NCBI GenBank assembly: GCA_017308475.1
Contig: JAFKEU010000005.1
Span: 248,001 to 312,000 of the forward strand
Direction of reading: 5' to 3'
DNA from: Alphaproteobacteria bacterium
GTDB lineage: Bacteria > Pseudomonadota > Alphaproteobacteria > Micropepsales > Micropepsaceae
DNA: 64,000 nt
A program made the position numbers and the translations under genes. The notes beneath the pieces are model-generated. The model saw only the letters and a program-made list of their open reading frames with translations. It did not search any database and was not told where the DNA came from. Shown here piece after piece: positions 25,146 through 34,276 of this stretch; positions within the stretch are counted from its first letter, which is position 1, and the number at the start of each line of letters is the position of its first letter.

Positions 25146-25697
25146 TCAGGCGGGGGCCTGGGCCACCACCATTTTCAGCATGCCGCTGAGGGTGCCGGTG
25201 TTGCCGAAGGCAAGTCCCGCGTCGTAGACGACATCGTCCACTTTCCAGCCGGTGTCGGTGCGGATCAGCACCAGGATGTCATGCCATTGCGCCGGCTTCT
25301 GGCCGGCCGCGGCGTGGGCGGGCGGCGTGTGGGTCAGTGTCACCGGACAGCGCGCGGTCTTCGCATCACCCGTGCAATCACCCACCTGCCAGCCTGTGGC
25401 ACCCTCGAACATGGACGTGAAGATGTCGCCCTCGATCAGGGGCGGGGCGGCGCCCTTCACCTTGGCGTCGAAACGGACCTGGGCGGCCTGTGCTTCGTTC
25501 AGCATGCGGTTCAGCCGCGGCGAAAGCACTGCCGCATAGCGCATGCGCCCGGTAGCATCGGGAAGGCTGCCCCTGCGCGGCAGCGCACCATAGACATTAT
25601 AAAAAGCGTTGGCTGCGGCCTGCATGGCGCCATCCGCCCGGGCCGGAGTGGCCGCCGCCCAAGCCAGCAGCAGCGCCAGTAAAGCGAGCCGCCGCAT
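25146..25697 (-). CDS. Secreted protein of unknown function (DUF3828-like)
   Basis: The protein is 183 residues and begins with a signal peptide ([21 protein letters not shown]). The mature part has an [16 protein letters not shown] segment, [13 protein letters not shown], then a [14 protein letters not shown] block and a C-terminal WKVDDVVYD strand. This looks like the DUF3828 family of exported proteins, but I am only moderately sure. Its start codon overlaps the mscL stop by one base (TGATG), so the two are probably translated together. The function is unknown. Confidence 0.6.
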   Translation of the reverse strand: MRRLALLALLLAWAAATPARADGAMQAAANAFYNVYGALPRRGSLPDATGRMRYAAVLSPRLNRMLNEAQAAQVRFDAKVKGAAPPLIEGDIFTSMFEGATGWQVGDCTGDAKTARCPVTLTHTPPAHAAAGQKPAQWHDILVLIRTDTGWKVDDVVYDAGLAFGNTGTLSGMLKMVVAQAPA

Positions 25698-26110
25698 CAG
25701 CTCCGCTGCTTCAGGCTGTCGCGGATCTCGCGCAGCAGAAGAATGTCTTCCGGCGGGGGCGGCGCCTCTGTCGCGGCGGGCGGAGCCTGCATCCGGTTGA
25801 TGGTGCGGATCAGCAGGAACAGGGCAAGCGCCACCACCAGGAAGTTGATCACCGTATTGACGAACACGCCGTAATTGATGGTGACAGCGCCCGCCTTCTG
25901 GGCATCGGCCAGCGTGAGGACATCCGGGCCCTTCAGGGTGACGAAGAAATTGGAGAAGTCGATCCCGCCCATCAAAAGCCCGATCGGCGGCATGATCACA
26001 TCCTTGACCAGCGAATTGACGATGCCGCTGAAGGCGGTACCGATCACCACACCGACCGCCAGGTCGATGACATTGCCGCGCATGGCGAATTTCTTGAATT
26101 CCTCGAACAT
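25697..26110 (-). CDS. mscL: Large-conductance mechanosensitive channel MscL
   Basis: The protein is 137 residues and matches MscL along its length: [20 protein letters not shown] (amphipathic helix and first membrane segment), the periplasmic loop, and the second membrane segment near [20 protein letters not shown]. The cytoplasmic tail has [18 protein letters not shown]. It opens under membrane tension and protects against osmotic downshock. I chose the ATG at 26110 because this is the universal MscL start. Confidence 0.95.
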   Translation of the reverse strand: MFEEFKKFAMRGNVIDLAVGVVIGTAFSGIVNSLVKDVIMPPIGLLMGGIDFSNFFVTLKGPDVLTLADAQKAGAVTINYGVFVNTVINFLVVALALFLLIRTINRMQAPPAATEAPPPPEDILLLREIRDSLKQRS

Positions 26111-26148
26111 GAAGCGTTCCCGTCCTTGAAGTCCGGCAGGGACGAAGG

Positions 26149-26538
26149 CTAGTGCCGCCGACCGCCGCCAACAAGCGGGCCCTGGCCAGTTATCCTGATA
26201 AAGACCGCCGCCACGGCCAGGCCCACCAGCGCGCCAGTGGTATTGGCGATGAAATCTCCCAGTTCCGCGTCCCTGCCCAGAAGGCCCTGCAGGATTTCCA
26301 GCACGCCGCCCAGCGCGATAATGCCCAGGATCGCCCAGGCCAGCGGCCGGCGCAGGCCCACGACAAGCGTCGCCATCGCGGCCAGGCCGAAATAGGCCGT
26401 GAAATGCTCTGCCTTGTCCCAGATGTGCTGGGCCACGGTTGGCGGGTTGGGGGTCAGTTCGCCCCAGGCGATCAGTGCCACGCCCGGCCAGAACAGCCAC
26501 ACGGCCAGAAACCGCAAAAACCGCATCAGGGATATCAT
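26149..26538 (-). CDS. VanZ-like small membrane protein
   Basis: The protein is about 129 residues if it starts at 26538; an ATG at 26526 is an equally plausible start. Four hydrophobic segments are seen. [13 protein letters not shown] and the [19 protein letters not shown] region are typical of VanZ-like proteins. The function of chromosomal VanZ-like proteins is uncertain. It lies 38 bases upstream of mscL on the same strand. Confidence 0.75.
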   Translation of the reverse strand: MISLMRFLRFLAVWLFWPGVALIAWGELTPNPPTVAQHIWDKAEHFTAYFGLAAMATLVVGLRRPLAWAILGIIALGGVLEILQGLLGRDAELGDFIANTTGALVGLAVAAVFIRITGQGPLVGGGRRH

Positions 26539-26676
26539 CGAGCGCGTCGATCCGTTGGGCCGCTGACGCTCCTGTGACGGGCCGCCATGGCAATTCAGAG
26601 GCGACCATAGGGCGGAAATGCCGGAAAGCCGCAAGGGACCAATCCATGCGACCTTTTTGAAGCGACGTGTCGGCGG

Positions 26677-27351
26677 TCAGTTACGCCGCACCGGCAAAGC
26701 CAGATGCACGCCAAATCCCCGGGGCGAGGATTCGAAATGCAGCTCGGCATCGATTTCGGCGGCCAGGCTGCGCATTACCCGAAAGCCCAGGCCGCTGGCC
26801 GTGCGGGGATCCAGACCATCGGGCAGGCCCCCGCCATTGTCGCTGACCGAGACCCGAAGCCGGCCGTCAACACCGGGGCCGCACTCCACGCAGAGGATCA
26901 CCTGCCCGCCATCGGGGCGCGCATATTTCATCGCGTTGATGAACACCTCGCACAGGATCAGCACCAGGGGCTGGACCTGGCGCGTGCGTACCATCGCACC
27001 CTGCCCGCTGTGAATCACCTGAACCTGCTGCTCGGGCGAAGCCAGGGCCGAAACCAGTGCGTCGGTCACCTCTTTGAGGTGCGGAAGAAGTTCGGTCTCC
27101 CCCTCGAACGGCGCATGGGAGAGGAGCCGGTGCAGGTGGGCAATGGTGTTGATGCGCGCGCCGATCCCATCGAGCAGCAGCCGGACCTCGGCCGTACTGG
27201 GCGGGTCGGGCTGGCGGGCGATGCTGGTGGCCTTCATGCGTACCATGCTCACGAGCAGGGTCAGGCTGTTGGCGATGCGATGATGGGCCTCCGCCGCGGG
27301 ATCCTGCGCCGGGAGGCTCTCGAATTTGGGCTGTCTGAGGGTGGTGTCCAT
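26677..27351 (-). CDS. Stand-alone HisKA_2 sensor histidine kinase
   Basis: The protein is 224 residues. It has the HisKA_2/HWE phospho-acceptor motif [16 protein letters not shown] near residues 22 to 37, then an HATPase domain with an N box ([10 protein letters not shown]) and [12 protein letters not shown] and GLGFRVM. There is no sensor or transmembrane domain. In alphaproteobacteria such kinases often feed the general stress response through PhyR, or modulate other kinases. An EcfG-like promoter lies in the divergent spacer upstream, which supports that idea but does not prove it. Confidence 0.85.
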   Translation of the reverse strand: MDTTLRQPKFESLPAQDPAAEAHHRIANSLTLLVSMVRMKATSIARQPDPPSTAEVRLLLDGIGARINTIAHLHRLLSHAPFEGETELLPHLKEVTDALVSALASPEQQVQVIHSGQGAMVRTRQVQPLVLILCEVFINAMKYARPDGGQVILCVECGPGVDGRLRVSVSDNGGGLPDGLDPRTASGLGFRVMRSLAAEIDAELHFESSPRGFGVHLALPVRRN

Positions 27352-27478
27352 GACGGTCCCCCTTTCGCTTCGAACTATGCTCCCGTAATGGCCCCGCGTA
27401 AATAGAAATCATTCTGAAAAAACAATAACTTATATCAGCAATCGGCAGCGGTTGCGCCACTTGCTCCACTGCCTCAAG

Positions 27479-27504
27479 GGAACTCCGTCCCCGGCTCGTT
27501 CGTT
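27479..27504 (+). promoter_or_regulatory. Candidate EcfG (general stress) promoter
   Basis: GGAAC (27479 to 27483) and CGTT (27501 to 27504) are separated by 17 bases. This is the known alphaproteobacterial EcfG pattern GGAAC-N16/17-CGTT. It lies 60 bases upstream of the small gene at 27564. Confidence 0.5.
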
Positions 27505-27563
27505 AGACTGAAAAGCGTAAATTTCAGCCACTTACTCAAAATCAGATATTCGGGAGCATTGCG

Positions 27564-27812
27564 ATGAACGATCTCAGCCGGGGCGAGCGGTTGCAGATTA
27601 TGCTGACGCAGGAGGAGCTTGACGCGCTGGACAGCTGGCGCTTCGCAGCCCGCATGCCCAGCCGGGCGGCGGCGGTTCGCGAGCTCCTGAAGCGGGGCCT
27701 GGACGCAAAGGGCTTCGACACCGCCGAACTGGGCAGCCAGTCCAGGGATTTTGGCGTCATGGGGCTGCGGGCCGGTAATGGCGCGGGCCACGCCGACGGC
27801 GAAGACGCCTAG
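27564..27812 (+). CDS. Small ribbon-helix-helix-like protein
   Basis: The protein is 82 residues. Residues 10 to 46 (LQIMLTQEELDALDSWRFAA, then RMPSRAAAVRELLKRGL) have the strand-helix-helix pattern of ribbon-helix-helix DNA-binding proteins. The tail is glycine-rich and disordered. No toxin gene is adjacent. A possible general-stress promoter lies upstream, so it may be a stress-induced regulator. This is inference; the family is not one I can name. Confidence 0.6.
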   Translation: MNDLSRGERLQIMLTQEELDALDSWRFAARMPSRAAAVRELLKRGLDAKGFDTAELGSQSRDFGVMGLRAGNGAGHADGEDA

Positions 27813-27864
27813 CCCCGATTCCGGGCGATCCCGGGCTGAGCCGGGCTTGGCGGCCACGCCGCCC

Positions 27865-27893
27865 TTGCATTTTTGCCCATATTCCTCTTAAAC
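27865..27893 (+). promoter_or_regulatory. Predicted promoter of rpmI-rplT-pheST
   Basis: TTGCAT (27865 to 27870) and TTAAAC (27888 to 27893) are 17 bases apart. The rpmI start is 85 bases further on, leaving room for a leader. infC, which often precedes rpmI, is not here, so a promoter in this gap is needed. Confidence 0.45.
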
Positions 27894-27977
27894 GCGCCCC
27901 TCCGGGCGGCCCGGCCGGACATGCCGTGGCAGCCCCGAACGCAACTCGAGCCTTTCGCGGCTCCAAAGGAAAGCAAA

Positions 27978-28184
27978 ATGTCCAAGATGAAGACCAAGTC
28001 GGGCGCCAAAAAGCGCTTCAAATTCACCGCCAAGGGCAAGATCAAGACGCACCAGGTCGGCAAGCGCCACCGGTTGATCAACAACTCGCCCGAACGCACC
28101 CGCAACCTGCGCGGCATGGACGTGCTGAGCGAATCCGAGACCCGGCGCGTGAAGCGCTGGATGCCCTATGGCGGAGGTATCTGA
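27978..28184 (+). CDS. rpmI: 50S ribosomal protein L35
   Basis: The protein is 68 residues and matches bL35 throughout (MKTKSGAKKRFKFTAKGKIK, then RHRLINNSPERTRNLRG). The start at 27978 follows an AGGA ribosome-binding site. It is highly basic, as expected for an rRNA-binding protein. It is followed after three bases by rplT, the usual operon. infC is absent upstream, unlike in many bacteria. Confidence 0.97.
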   Translation: MSKMKTKSGAKKRFKFTAKGKIKTHQVGKRHRLINNSPERTRNLRGMDVLSESETRRVKRWMPYGGGI

Positions 28185-28187
28185 GCC

Positions 28188-28538
28188 ATGAGCCGTGCAC
28201 CCCGCGCCGTAGCCCGCCGCGCCCGCCGCAACAAGGTCCTTGACGCCGCCAAGGGCTTCCGTGGCCGCCGCAAGAACACGATCCGCACCGCCAATGCCGC
28301 GGTCGACCGGTCGCTCCAGCACAATTACATCGGCCGCAAGGAGAAGAAGCGCAATTTCCGCGCCCTCTGGATCCAGCGCATCAACGCCGCCGTGCGCGAG
28401 CATGGCCTCACCTACAGCCGATTTATCAGCGGGCTCGCGCAGGCGGGCATCGCGATCGACCGCAAGGTGCTGAGCGACCTCGCCATCCACGAGCCCGCCG
28501 CCTTCAAGGCTCTGGTGGATCAGGCGTCGAAGGCATAG
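28188..28538 (+). CDS. rplT: 50S ribosomal protein L20
   Basis: The protein is 116 residues and matches bL20 along its length: the basic N-terminus ([20 protein letters not shown]), then [20 protein letters not shown] and the globular C-terminal domain ([20 protein letters not shown]). bL20 binds 23S rRNA early in assembly of the large subunit and in many bacteria represses its own operon. It follows rpmI by three bases. Confidence 0.97.
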   Translation: MSRAPRAVARRARRNKVLDAAKGFRGRRKNTIRTANAAVDRSLQHNYIGRKEKKRNFRALWIQRINAAVREHGLTYSRFISGLAQAGIAIDRKVLSDLAIHEPAAFKALVDQASKA

Positions 28539-28597
28539 AGCGCAATCGGGCGAAGCGCACAGCGCATAGCCCGTAAATTGCGCGACCGCCAAAGACT

Positions 28598-28640
28598 CTG
28601 GAGCAAGATCACAATTCCAAGAGAAGCGATCTTGCTCTAG
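28598..28640. repeat. Imperfect palindromic intergenic element
   Basis: GAGCAAGATC (28601 to 28610) and GATCTTGCTC (28628 to 28637) are perfect inverted copies; the pairing extends by CT/AG with one wobble. It lies between rplT and pheS. It resembles the abundant GAGCATGATC-type palindromes of other alphaproteobacteria. It may attenuate transcription from rplT into pheS. Confidence 0.55.
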
Positions 28641-28695
28641 AAGCCACCGGAGCGTAACGGGGCCTTCGGGCTCCGCCATTCTCTTCGGGGTTTTC

Positions 28696-29781
28696 ATGAC
28701 CGATATCGCTTCGCTGCAATCGCAGATCCTGGCCGACATAAACGCGGCCGGCGATGAGGCCGCGCTGGATGCGGTGCGCGTCGCCGCGCTGGGCAAAAAG
28801 GGCAGCGTCAGCGCCCTCCTCGCCACCATGGGCAAGCTCACGCCCGAGGAACGCAAGCAACAGGGCCCGCTGGTCAACGGCCTGAAAGACACCGTCACCG
28901 ACGCCATCGCCGCGCGAAAGGCCCAGCTGGCCGACGCGGCACTGGAAATGCGGCTGGCGTCCGAAAAGGTGGATGTGACCCTGCCGCCGGTGCCCGAGAA
29001 CAGCGGCACGGTGCATCCCATCTCGCAGGTCTTGGAAGAGATCACCGCCATCTTCGCCGACCTGGGCTTTGCCGTGGCCGAAGGACCGGATGTCGAATTC
29101 GACGACTATAATTTCACCAGGCTGAACATTCCGCCCGACCATCCTGCGCGCCAGATGCAGGACACTTTTTATGTTGCGCCCCAGCAGGGGGACCAGGGCG
29201 CCGCCCACGTTCTTCGCACCCACACCTCGCCGGTGCAGGTCCGGACCATGCTGGCCCAGAAGCCGCCAATCCGGGTGATTTCTCCGGGGCGCACCTATCG
29301 GGTGGACAGCGACGCCACCCATTCGCCCATGTTCCACCAGGTCGAGGCGCTGGTGGTGGATGAGGGCATACACCTGGGCCATCTGAAATGGACGGTAGAA
29401 GAATTCTGCAGGGCCTTCTTCGAGATCGACACGATCGAACTGCGCGCCCGTCCCAGCTTCTTTCCCTTCACCGAGCCCAGCCTGGAATGGGACATGCGCT
29501 GCGACCGTTCCGTGCCCGGCCAGATCAAGTTCGGCACCGGCAATGACTGGCTGGAGCTGGGCGGCAGCGGCATGGTCCACCGCAGGGTGCTGGAGAATTG
29601 CGGCATCGATTCGGGCAGATACAGCGGCTTTGCCTTCGGCTTCGGGCTGGACCGCATGGCGATGCTGAAATACGGCATACCCGACATCCGCAGCTTCTTT
29701 GAAAGCGACCTTCGGTGGCTGCGCCATTACGGCTTTGCCGCGCTGGATATCCCCACGCTGGACGGGGGGCTGTCACGATGA
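28696..29781 (+). CDS. pheS: Phenylalanyl-tRNA synthetase alpha subunit
   Basis: The protein is 361 residues. The N-terminal coiled-coil arm is followed by the class II catalytic core: [30 protein letters not shown] (motif 2 region), a VFHQVEAL-like [13 protein letters not shown], and [19 protein letters not shown] (motif 3). Together with PheT it forms the alpha2-beta2 enzyme that charges tRNA-Phe. A 108-base spacer with a palindromic element separates it from pheT. Confidence 0.97.
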   Translation: MTDIASLQSQILADINAAGDEAALDAVRVAALGKKGSVSALLATMGKLTPEERKQQGPLVNGLKDTVTDAIAARKAQLADAALEMRLASEKVDVTLPPVPENSGTVHPISQVLEEITAIFADLGFAVAEGPDVEFDDYNFTRLNIPPDHPARQMQDTFYVAPQQGDQGAAHVLRTHTSPVQVRTMLAQKPPIRVISPGRTYRVDSDATHSPMFHQVEALVVDEGIHLGHLKWTVEEFCRAFFEIDTIELRARPSFFPFTEPSLEWDMRCDRSVPGQIKFGTGNDWLELGGSGMVHRRVLENCGIDSGRYSGFAFGFGLDRMAMLKYGIPDIRSFFESDLRWLRHYGFAALDIPTLDGGLSR

Positions 29782-29805
29782 GTTGGGGCAGCAAGCACAG
29801 GCTCG

Positions 29806-29842
29806 CCTCCCCTTTGGGCGCGCAGCGCCCTGAAGGGGGAGG
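29806..29842. repeat. Palindromic element between pheS and pheT
   Basis: CCTCCCCTT (29806 to 29814) pairs with AAGGGGGAGG (29833 to 29842), with an inner stem GGGCGC/GCGCCC and a three-base loop. The layout (C-rich arm, GC-rich inner stem, G-rich arm) is the same as the second hairpin at 21941 to 21977. Confidence 0.6.
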
Positions 29843-29889
29843 TGCCCGTAGCATCGCTTGTCGATGCGCAGGGCGGAGGGGGTCATAAA

Positions 29890-32298
29890 ATGAAGTTCAC
29901 ATTATCCTGGCTGAAAGAGCATCTGGACACCGATGCCTCACCGGACCAGATCGCCGAGCGGCTGACGGCCATCGGCCTTGAAGTGGAAAGCGTCACCGAT
30001 CCCGGCGCGGCGCTGAAGGATTTCGTGGTCGGCGAGATCGTTACCGCCGAGCAGCATCCCAATGCCGACCGGCTGCGCCTGTGCAGCGTCAGCGACGGAA
30101 AGGACACGCTGCAGATCGTCTGCGGCGCCCCCAATGCGCGCGCCGGCATCAAGGTGGTGCTGGCCCGGCCGGGCACAGTGATCCCCGCCACGGGCGAAGC
30201 CCTGAAGCTGGGCACCATCCGCGGCGTGGAATCGCGCGCCATGATGTGCAGCGCCCGCGAACTGCTGCTGGGCGAGGACCATGACGGCATCATCGAGCTG
30301 AAGCCCGGCGCACAGGTGGGCGCGCCGGTGGTCAAGGCGCTGGAGGAGGCCGGCCTTCTTTTCAGCGATCCGCTGTTCGAGGTCTCCATCACGCCCAATC
30401 GGGGCGATGCCGCCAGCGTCTGGGGCATTGCGCGCGACCTGGCCGCCAGCGGGCTCGGCACGCTGAAGACGGAAAAGATCGTTCCGGTGGCGGGCAGGTT
30501 CCCCTCGCCGAAAAAGATCACGCTGGATTTCTCGCCCGAGAACAAAGACGCCTGCCCCATCTTCGCCGGGCGGCTGATCCGCGGTGTCAAGAACGGTCCC
30601 GCTCCCAAATGGGTGCAGGAGCGGCTGAAGTCCGTGGGCATGAAGTCCATCTCGGCCCTGGTCGACGCCACCAACCTGATCTCCCAGGATCGCGGCCGCC
30701 CGCTGCATGTGTTCGACGCCGACAAGCTGAGCGGCAACCTGCATGCCCGCATGGCGCACGATCATGAACAGGTGCTGGCGCTGGACGAGCAGACCTATAT
30801 CCTCGACGACCAGACCATCGTGATCGCCGACGACAGTTTCGCGCGCGGCATCGCCGGCATCATGGGCGGGCTGGACACCGGCTCGTTCGACGACACGGTG
30901 AACGTCTTCATCGAGTCGGCCTGGTTCGATCCGGCGCGCATCGCCCGCGCCGGCCGCAAGCAGGGCATCATCAGCGACGCGCGCTATCGCTTCGAGCGCG
31001 GCGTCGATCCGCAGTTCGTGCTGCCGGGCCTGGAAATGTGCACCCGGCTGATCCTGGAATGGTGCGGCGGTGAGGCTTCCGACGTGGTGATCGCGGGCGA
31101 ACTGCCGCCGCCGCATGCGCCCATCGCCTTCGACCCCGATGTCGTTCGCCGTCTTGGCGGCATCACCGTGCCGCGCGAGGAGATCGTTCGCATCCTGGAG
31201 GCGCTTGGCTTTGTGGCCGAGGATCACGGCGCCCTGTTTCAGGTCGTGCCGCCCAGCTGGCGCCACGACATCGACGGCCCCGCCGACCTAGTCGAGGAAG
31301 TGGTCCGCATTCATGGCCTTGACGATGTGCCCTCCACCGCGCTGACGCGCACCAATGCCGTGGCCGCAGCCGTCCTGTCGGCTTCCCAGCGCCGCATCCG
31401 GGCCGCCCGCCGCGCCATCGCCGCCCGCGGATTCAATGAATGCGTCAGCTTCTCCTTCATCGCCCGTGAGCAGGCTGCGCTGTTCGGCGGCGGTGATGAT
31501 GCGCGCCAGTTGTCCAATCCCATCGCCTCGGACCTGGATGCCCTCAGGCCTGCCGTGCTGCCGGTGGTTCTGGCCGCGGCCTCGCGCAACGCCGCGCGCG
31601 GTCTTTCCCCACAGCAGCTTTTCGAGATCGGTCCCGCCTTTGCCGGCGGCATACCGGGCGAGCAGCAGGCGGTAGCCACGGGCCTGCGCGTGGGCGCGCC
31701 CGAGCGCCACTGGAGCAAAGGCGGCACCCAGACCGATGTGTTCGCCGTGAAGGCCGACATGCTGGCGGCGCTGGAGGCGATAACCGGCGCCCCCATGACC
31801 GCGCCGGTCAGCGACAAGGCACCCGGCTGGTATCATCCGGGGCGCAGCGGTTCCATTGCCCTTGGCCCCAAGGTCATCGCACAATTCGGGGAAATTCATC
31901 CGAAGATACTGTCCGCCTTCGACCTCAAGGGTCCGGCCGCCGCCTTCGAGATTTTTCTGGATGCGATCCCGGCGGCCAAAAACAAGGGCAAGGCCAGGCC
32001 GCTCTTCACGCCCTCGCCCTTCCAGGCCATCGAGCGTGACTTTGCCTTCGTGGTCGACGCCGGAATGCCGGCCGGTGACATCGTCAAGGCCGCGCGCCTG
32101 GCCGAGCGGGGCCTGATCGATCAAGTCAGCGTGTTCGACATCTATGAAGGCACTGGTGTTCCGCCGGGCCACAAGTCGGTTGCCATCGCCGTGCGAATCC
32201 AGCCCAAAGACAGGACGCTGACAGAGGCCGAGATCGACGTGATCGCGCAGAAGATCGTCGCCGCCGCCGTGAAGCTGGGTGCGGTCCTTCGCGCCTAG
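29890..32298 (+). CDS. pheT: Phenylalanyl-tRNA synthetase beta subunit
   Basis: The protein is 802 residues from the ATG at 29890, which follows a GGAGGGGG ribosome-binding site. The domains are in the usual order: an N-terminal tRNA-binding OB-fold (VVGEIVTAEQHPNADRLRLC), B3/B4, B5, the catalytic-like core, and the C-terminal FDX-ACB anticodon-binding domain (FQAIERDFAFVVDAGMP). It includes the editing region. The stop codon lies inside the arm of a large inverted repeat shared with the convergent acyltransferase gene. Confidence 0.97.
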   Translation: MKFTLSWLKEHLDTDASPDQIAERLTAIGLEVESVTDPGAALKDFVVGEIVTAEQHPNADRLRLCSVSDGKDTLQIVCGAPNARAGIKVVLARPGTVIPATGEALKLGTIRGVESRAMMCSARELLLGEDHDGIIELKPGAQVGAPVVKALEEAGLLFSDPLFEVSITPNRGDAASVWGIARDLAASGLGTLKTEKIVPVAGRFPSPKKITLDFSPENKDACPIFAGRLIRGVKNGPAPKWVQERLKSVGMKSISALVDATNLISQDRGRPLHVFDADKLSGNLHARMAHDHEQVLALDEQTYILDDQTIVIADDSFARGIAGIMGGLDTGSFDDTVNVFIESAWFDPARIARAGRKQGIISDARYRFERGVDPQFVLPGLEMCTRLILEWCGGEASDVVIAGELPPPHAPIAFDPDVVRRLGGITVPREEIVRILEALGFVAEDHGALFQVVPPSWRHDIDGPADLVEEVVRIHGLDDVPSTALTRTNAVAAAVLSASQRRIRAARRAIAARGFNECVSFSFIAREQAALFGGGDDARQLSNPIASDLDALRPAVLPVVLAAASRNAARGLSPQQLFEIGPAFAGGIPGEQQAVATGLRVGAPERHWSKGGTQTDVFAVKADMLAALEAITGAPMTAPVSDKAPGWYHPGRSGSIALGPKVIAQFGEIHPKILSAFDLKGPAAAFEIFLDAIPAAKNKGKARPLFTPSPFQAIERDFAFVVDAGMPAGDIVKAARLAERGLIDQVSVFDIYEGTGVPPGHKSVAIAVRIQPKDRTLTEAEIDVIAQKIVAAAVKLGAVLRA

Positions 32299-32367
32299 TG
32301 TCGTGGTTCCGAAATTCGTTCGGAGCCCGATATAGAGATCATCCGGATTTCGGAATCGGGACACTAG
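32295..32367. terminator. Large inverted repeat across two convergent stop codons
   Basis: CTAGTGTC (32295 to 32302) pairs with GACACTAG (32360 to 32367), and TTCCGAAAT (32307 to 32315) pairs with ATTTCGGAA (32347 to 32355). The four bases between the two stems do not match. Both genes take their TAG stop from the end of an arm: pheT at 32296 to 32298 and the acyltransferase at 32364 to 32366. It can fold on both strands and probably ends both transcripts; it also looks like an inserted palindromic repeat. Confidence 0.6.
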
Positions 32368-33344
32368 CGGATGATGCGCCTTACCGCGGGAACGCGCTCT
32401 GCCAGCCTGCCGACCAGCATGGGTACGATCGTGCCGGCCACAAAAAACAGCGCCAGCGCGAAGGTGGCCGCACCGCCATGGAACGGTGCGAGCTTCAGAT
32501 AGCCCGCCTTCACCAGCCCGATCACGATGGTGTTCAGCAGATAGATCGTGAAGGCGGAGCCGCCCAGCGCCAGCAGCACCCGTTCACGGGCAAACAGGGG
32601 TGATTGCACCAGCCCGTGCAGCGCCGGAATGGCGGCGATGCCGCATATCAGCAGGCGGGCCTGGGCCGGCAGATCCGTCCATTCGCTGAACAATGTCAGC
32701 GCGAACAGGCCAAGCCACAGAGGCAGCGCGCGGCGAAACCAGGGCTCTATCGTGGCGCTGTTCGCCGCCACCGCGCCACCGATGGCAAAGAAGAGGAAGT
32801 AGTTCGCGGTCCTGTCGAGATAGAGCACATCCGTCGCCGGCGCCGCAAAGAGCAACAGGCCCGCCGGCAGCGCGAAAGACCAGCGCAGGCCCGCGCGCCA
32901 CAAGAGCGGCATCAGCGCGCTGTAGATGAACAGGACATAGACGTACCAAATCGAAAGCGCCGGGCTGCGGCGCGTATCGATCACCAGCTCGCCGATCCCC
33001 TGCGAAAGCCTGCGCGGCGGATCATCGACATAAATGAAGAAGTGGGACAGGTATTTTCCCACCACGATCAGCAGCCCGAACAGCACGAAAGGGACAAGCA
33101 GGCGCACCGCGCGCTCGCGCAGATATTTCGGATAGGCGTGCACCCCGATGCGATGCTTGCCGGTCAGCGCGAAGACATAGCCGCTCAGATACATGAAGAA
33201 CGGCATGTGGAAACTGTATACGATGTCCTTGGCCTGGTCGTACCAGGCGTTACCCGCCGGATAACCCCGGGCCATCAGGTGGCCGAAGACAACCAGGAGA
33301 ATCGCCAGGCCCTTGGCGCGATCGATGTCGGTGCGATGTGGCAT
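32364..33344 (-). CDS. Acyltransferase-3 family membrane protein
   Basis: The protein is 326 residues with about ten hydrophobic segments. The family markers are RTDIDRAKGLAILLVVFGHL at the start (with the essential RxxAxxRxxVxxxH-like pattern), and YSFHMPFFMYLSGYVFA. Such enzymes acylate sugars, lipids or peptidoglycan at the inner membrane. The substrate is not evident and the neighbours give no clue. It stands alone, with its end in the shared palindrome. Confidence 0.85.
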   Translation of the reverse strand: MPHRTDIDRAKGLAILLVVFGHLMARGYPAGNAWYDQAKDIVYSFHMPFFMYLSGYVFALTGKHRIGVHAYPKYLRERAVRLLVPFVLFGLLIVVGKYLSHFFIYVDDPPRRLSQGIGELVIDTRRSPALSIWYVYVLFIYSALMPLLWRAGLRWSFALPAGLLLFAAPATDVLYLDRTANYFLFFAIGGAVAANSATIEPWFRRALPLWLGLFALTLFSEWTDLPAQARLLICGIAAIPALHGLVQSPLFARERVLLALGGSAFTIYLLNTIVIGLVKAGYLKLAPFHGGAATFALALFFVAGTIVPMLVGRLAERVPAVRRIIR

Positions 33345-33394
33345 CGGACCAATAGACCGGCCCTGCGGTCAGATTGGGTGACTTCGGTGTGACA

Positions 33395-34201
33395 TCAGAA
33401 TTGCAAAAGTTCCGGCCGCGCGCCGATCTGGGCCGCCAGTTTCTCGAATTCCGCCCGCGCGCGCGGGTTCGAGCGCTGGTGGCGCTCGGCGAAAATGAAT
33501 TCGTTCTTCTGGGTATGCTCGAAGCCAGTGAATTCGGTCACCCGCACCTTGTAGCCATGCGCTTCCAGATAAAGCCCGCGCAGCACATTGGTGGCGTGCG
33601 AGCCGAATTCGCGCCGATGGAGGGGATGGCGCCAAAGCTGGTCCAGGGGACCCTTGGCATCCTCAAGCTGTCGCGCCACTTCCGCCTGGCAGCAGGGCAC
33701 CAGCGCCACGAATTTCGCCTCATGGCGAAGTGCGAAGAGGATGGCTTCGTCGGTGGCGGTGTCGCAGGCATGGAGTGCGGTGACAATGTCCACCGGCCCG
33801 GCCTTGGCATCGGCGATGCGGCCTTCCACGAAGTCCATCCGGGCAAAGCCGCTTTCGGCGGCGATGGTGCGCGCCGTTTCGATCAGTTCGGGGCGGCTTT
33901 CCACCGCCAGCACCCGCCCGCGCCCGGCGGGGCCGAAATAGAGGTCATACAGGATGAAGCCCAGATAGGACTTGCCCGCCCCCAGGTCGGCCAGAACCGG
34001 ATCGGGCTTCTCCTTGAGCGCCATGTCGATGGCCGGGCGGATCAGCTGGGCCAGGTGCTGGACCTGCTTCAGTTTGCGGCGGCTGTCTGCGTTCAGCCCG
34101 CCTTCCCGCGTCAGGATGTGCAGGGCTTTGAGCAGGGGGACCGACTGGCCGGGCCATAAGGCTTTCAGGGGGTCGGGGGCTTTCTGGGGGCGGCGGCGCA
34201 T
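33395..34201 (-). CDS. SAM-dependent methyltransferase (Methyltransf_32-like)
   Basis: The protein is 268 residues. VLADLGAGKSYLGFILYDLY is the SAM-binding motif I, and VTALHACDTATDEAI is the characteristic DxxH-type block of this group of rRNA/tRNA-like methyltransferases. LVPCCQAEVARQL follows. The substrate is unknown; relatives are often annotated only as SAM-dependent methyltransferases. It is divergent from lepA with 75 bases between, which contain the promoters of both. Confidence 0.8.
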   Translation of the reverse strand: MRRRPQKAPDPLKALWPGQSVPLLKALHILTREGGLNADSRRKLKQVQHLAQLIRPAIDMALKEKPDPVLADLGAGKSYLGFILYDLYFGPAGRGRVLAVESRPELIETARTIAAESGFARMDFVEGRIADAKAGPVDIVTALHACDTATDEAILFALRHEAKFVALVPCCQAEVARQLEDAKGPLDQLWRHPLHRREFGSHATNVLRGLYLEAHGYKVRVTEFTGFEHTQKNEFIFAERHQRSNPRARAEFEKLAAQIGARPELLQF

Positions 34202-34276
34202 GGCGCCTTATAGCCCGGAACCCGCCGGAATTCGCCTGTTGGAGGCCGCGGCGCAAACTGGTAAAGCGCAGCCCAA

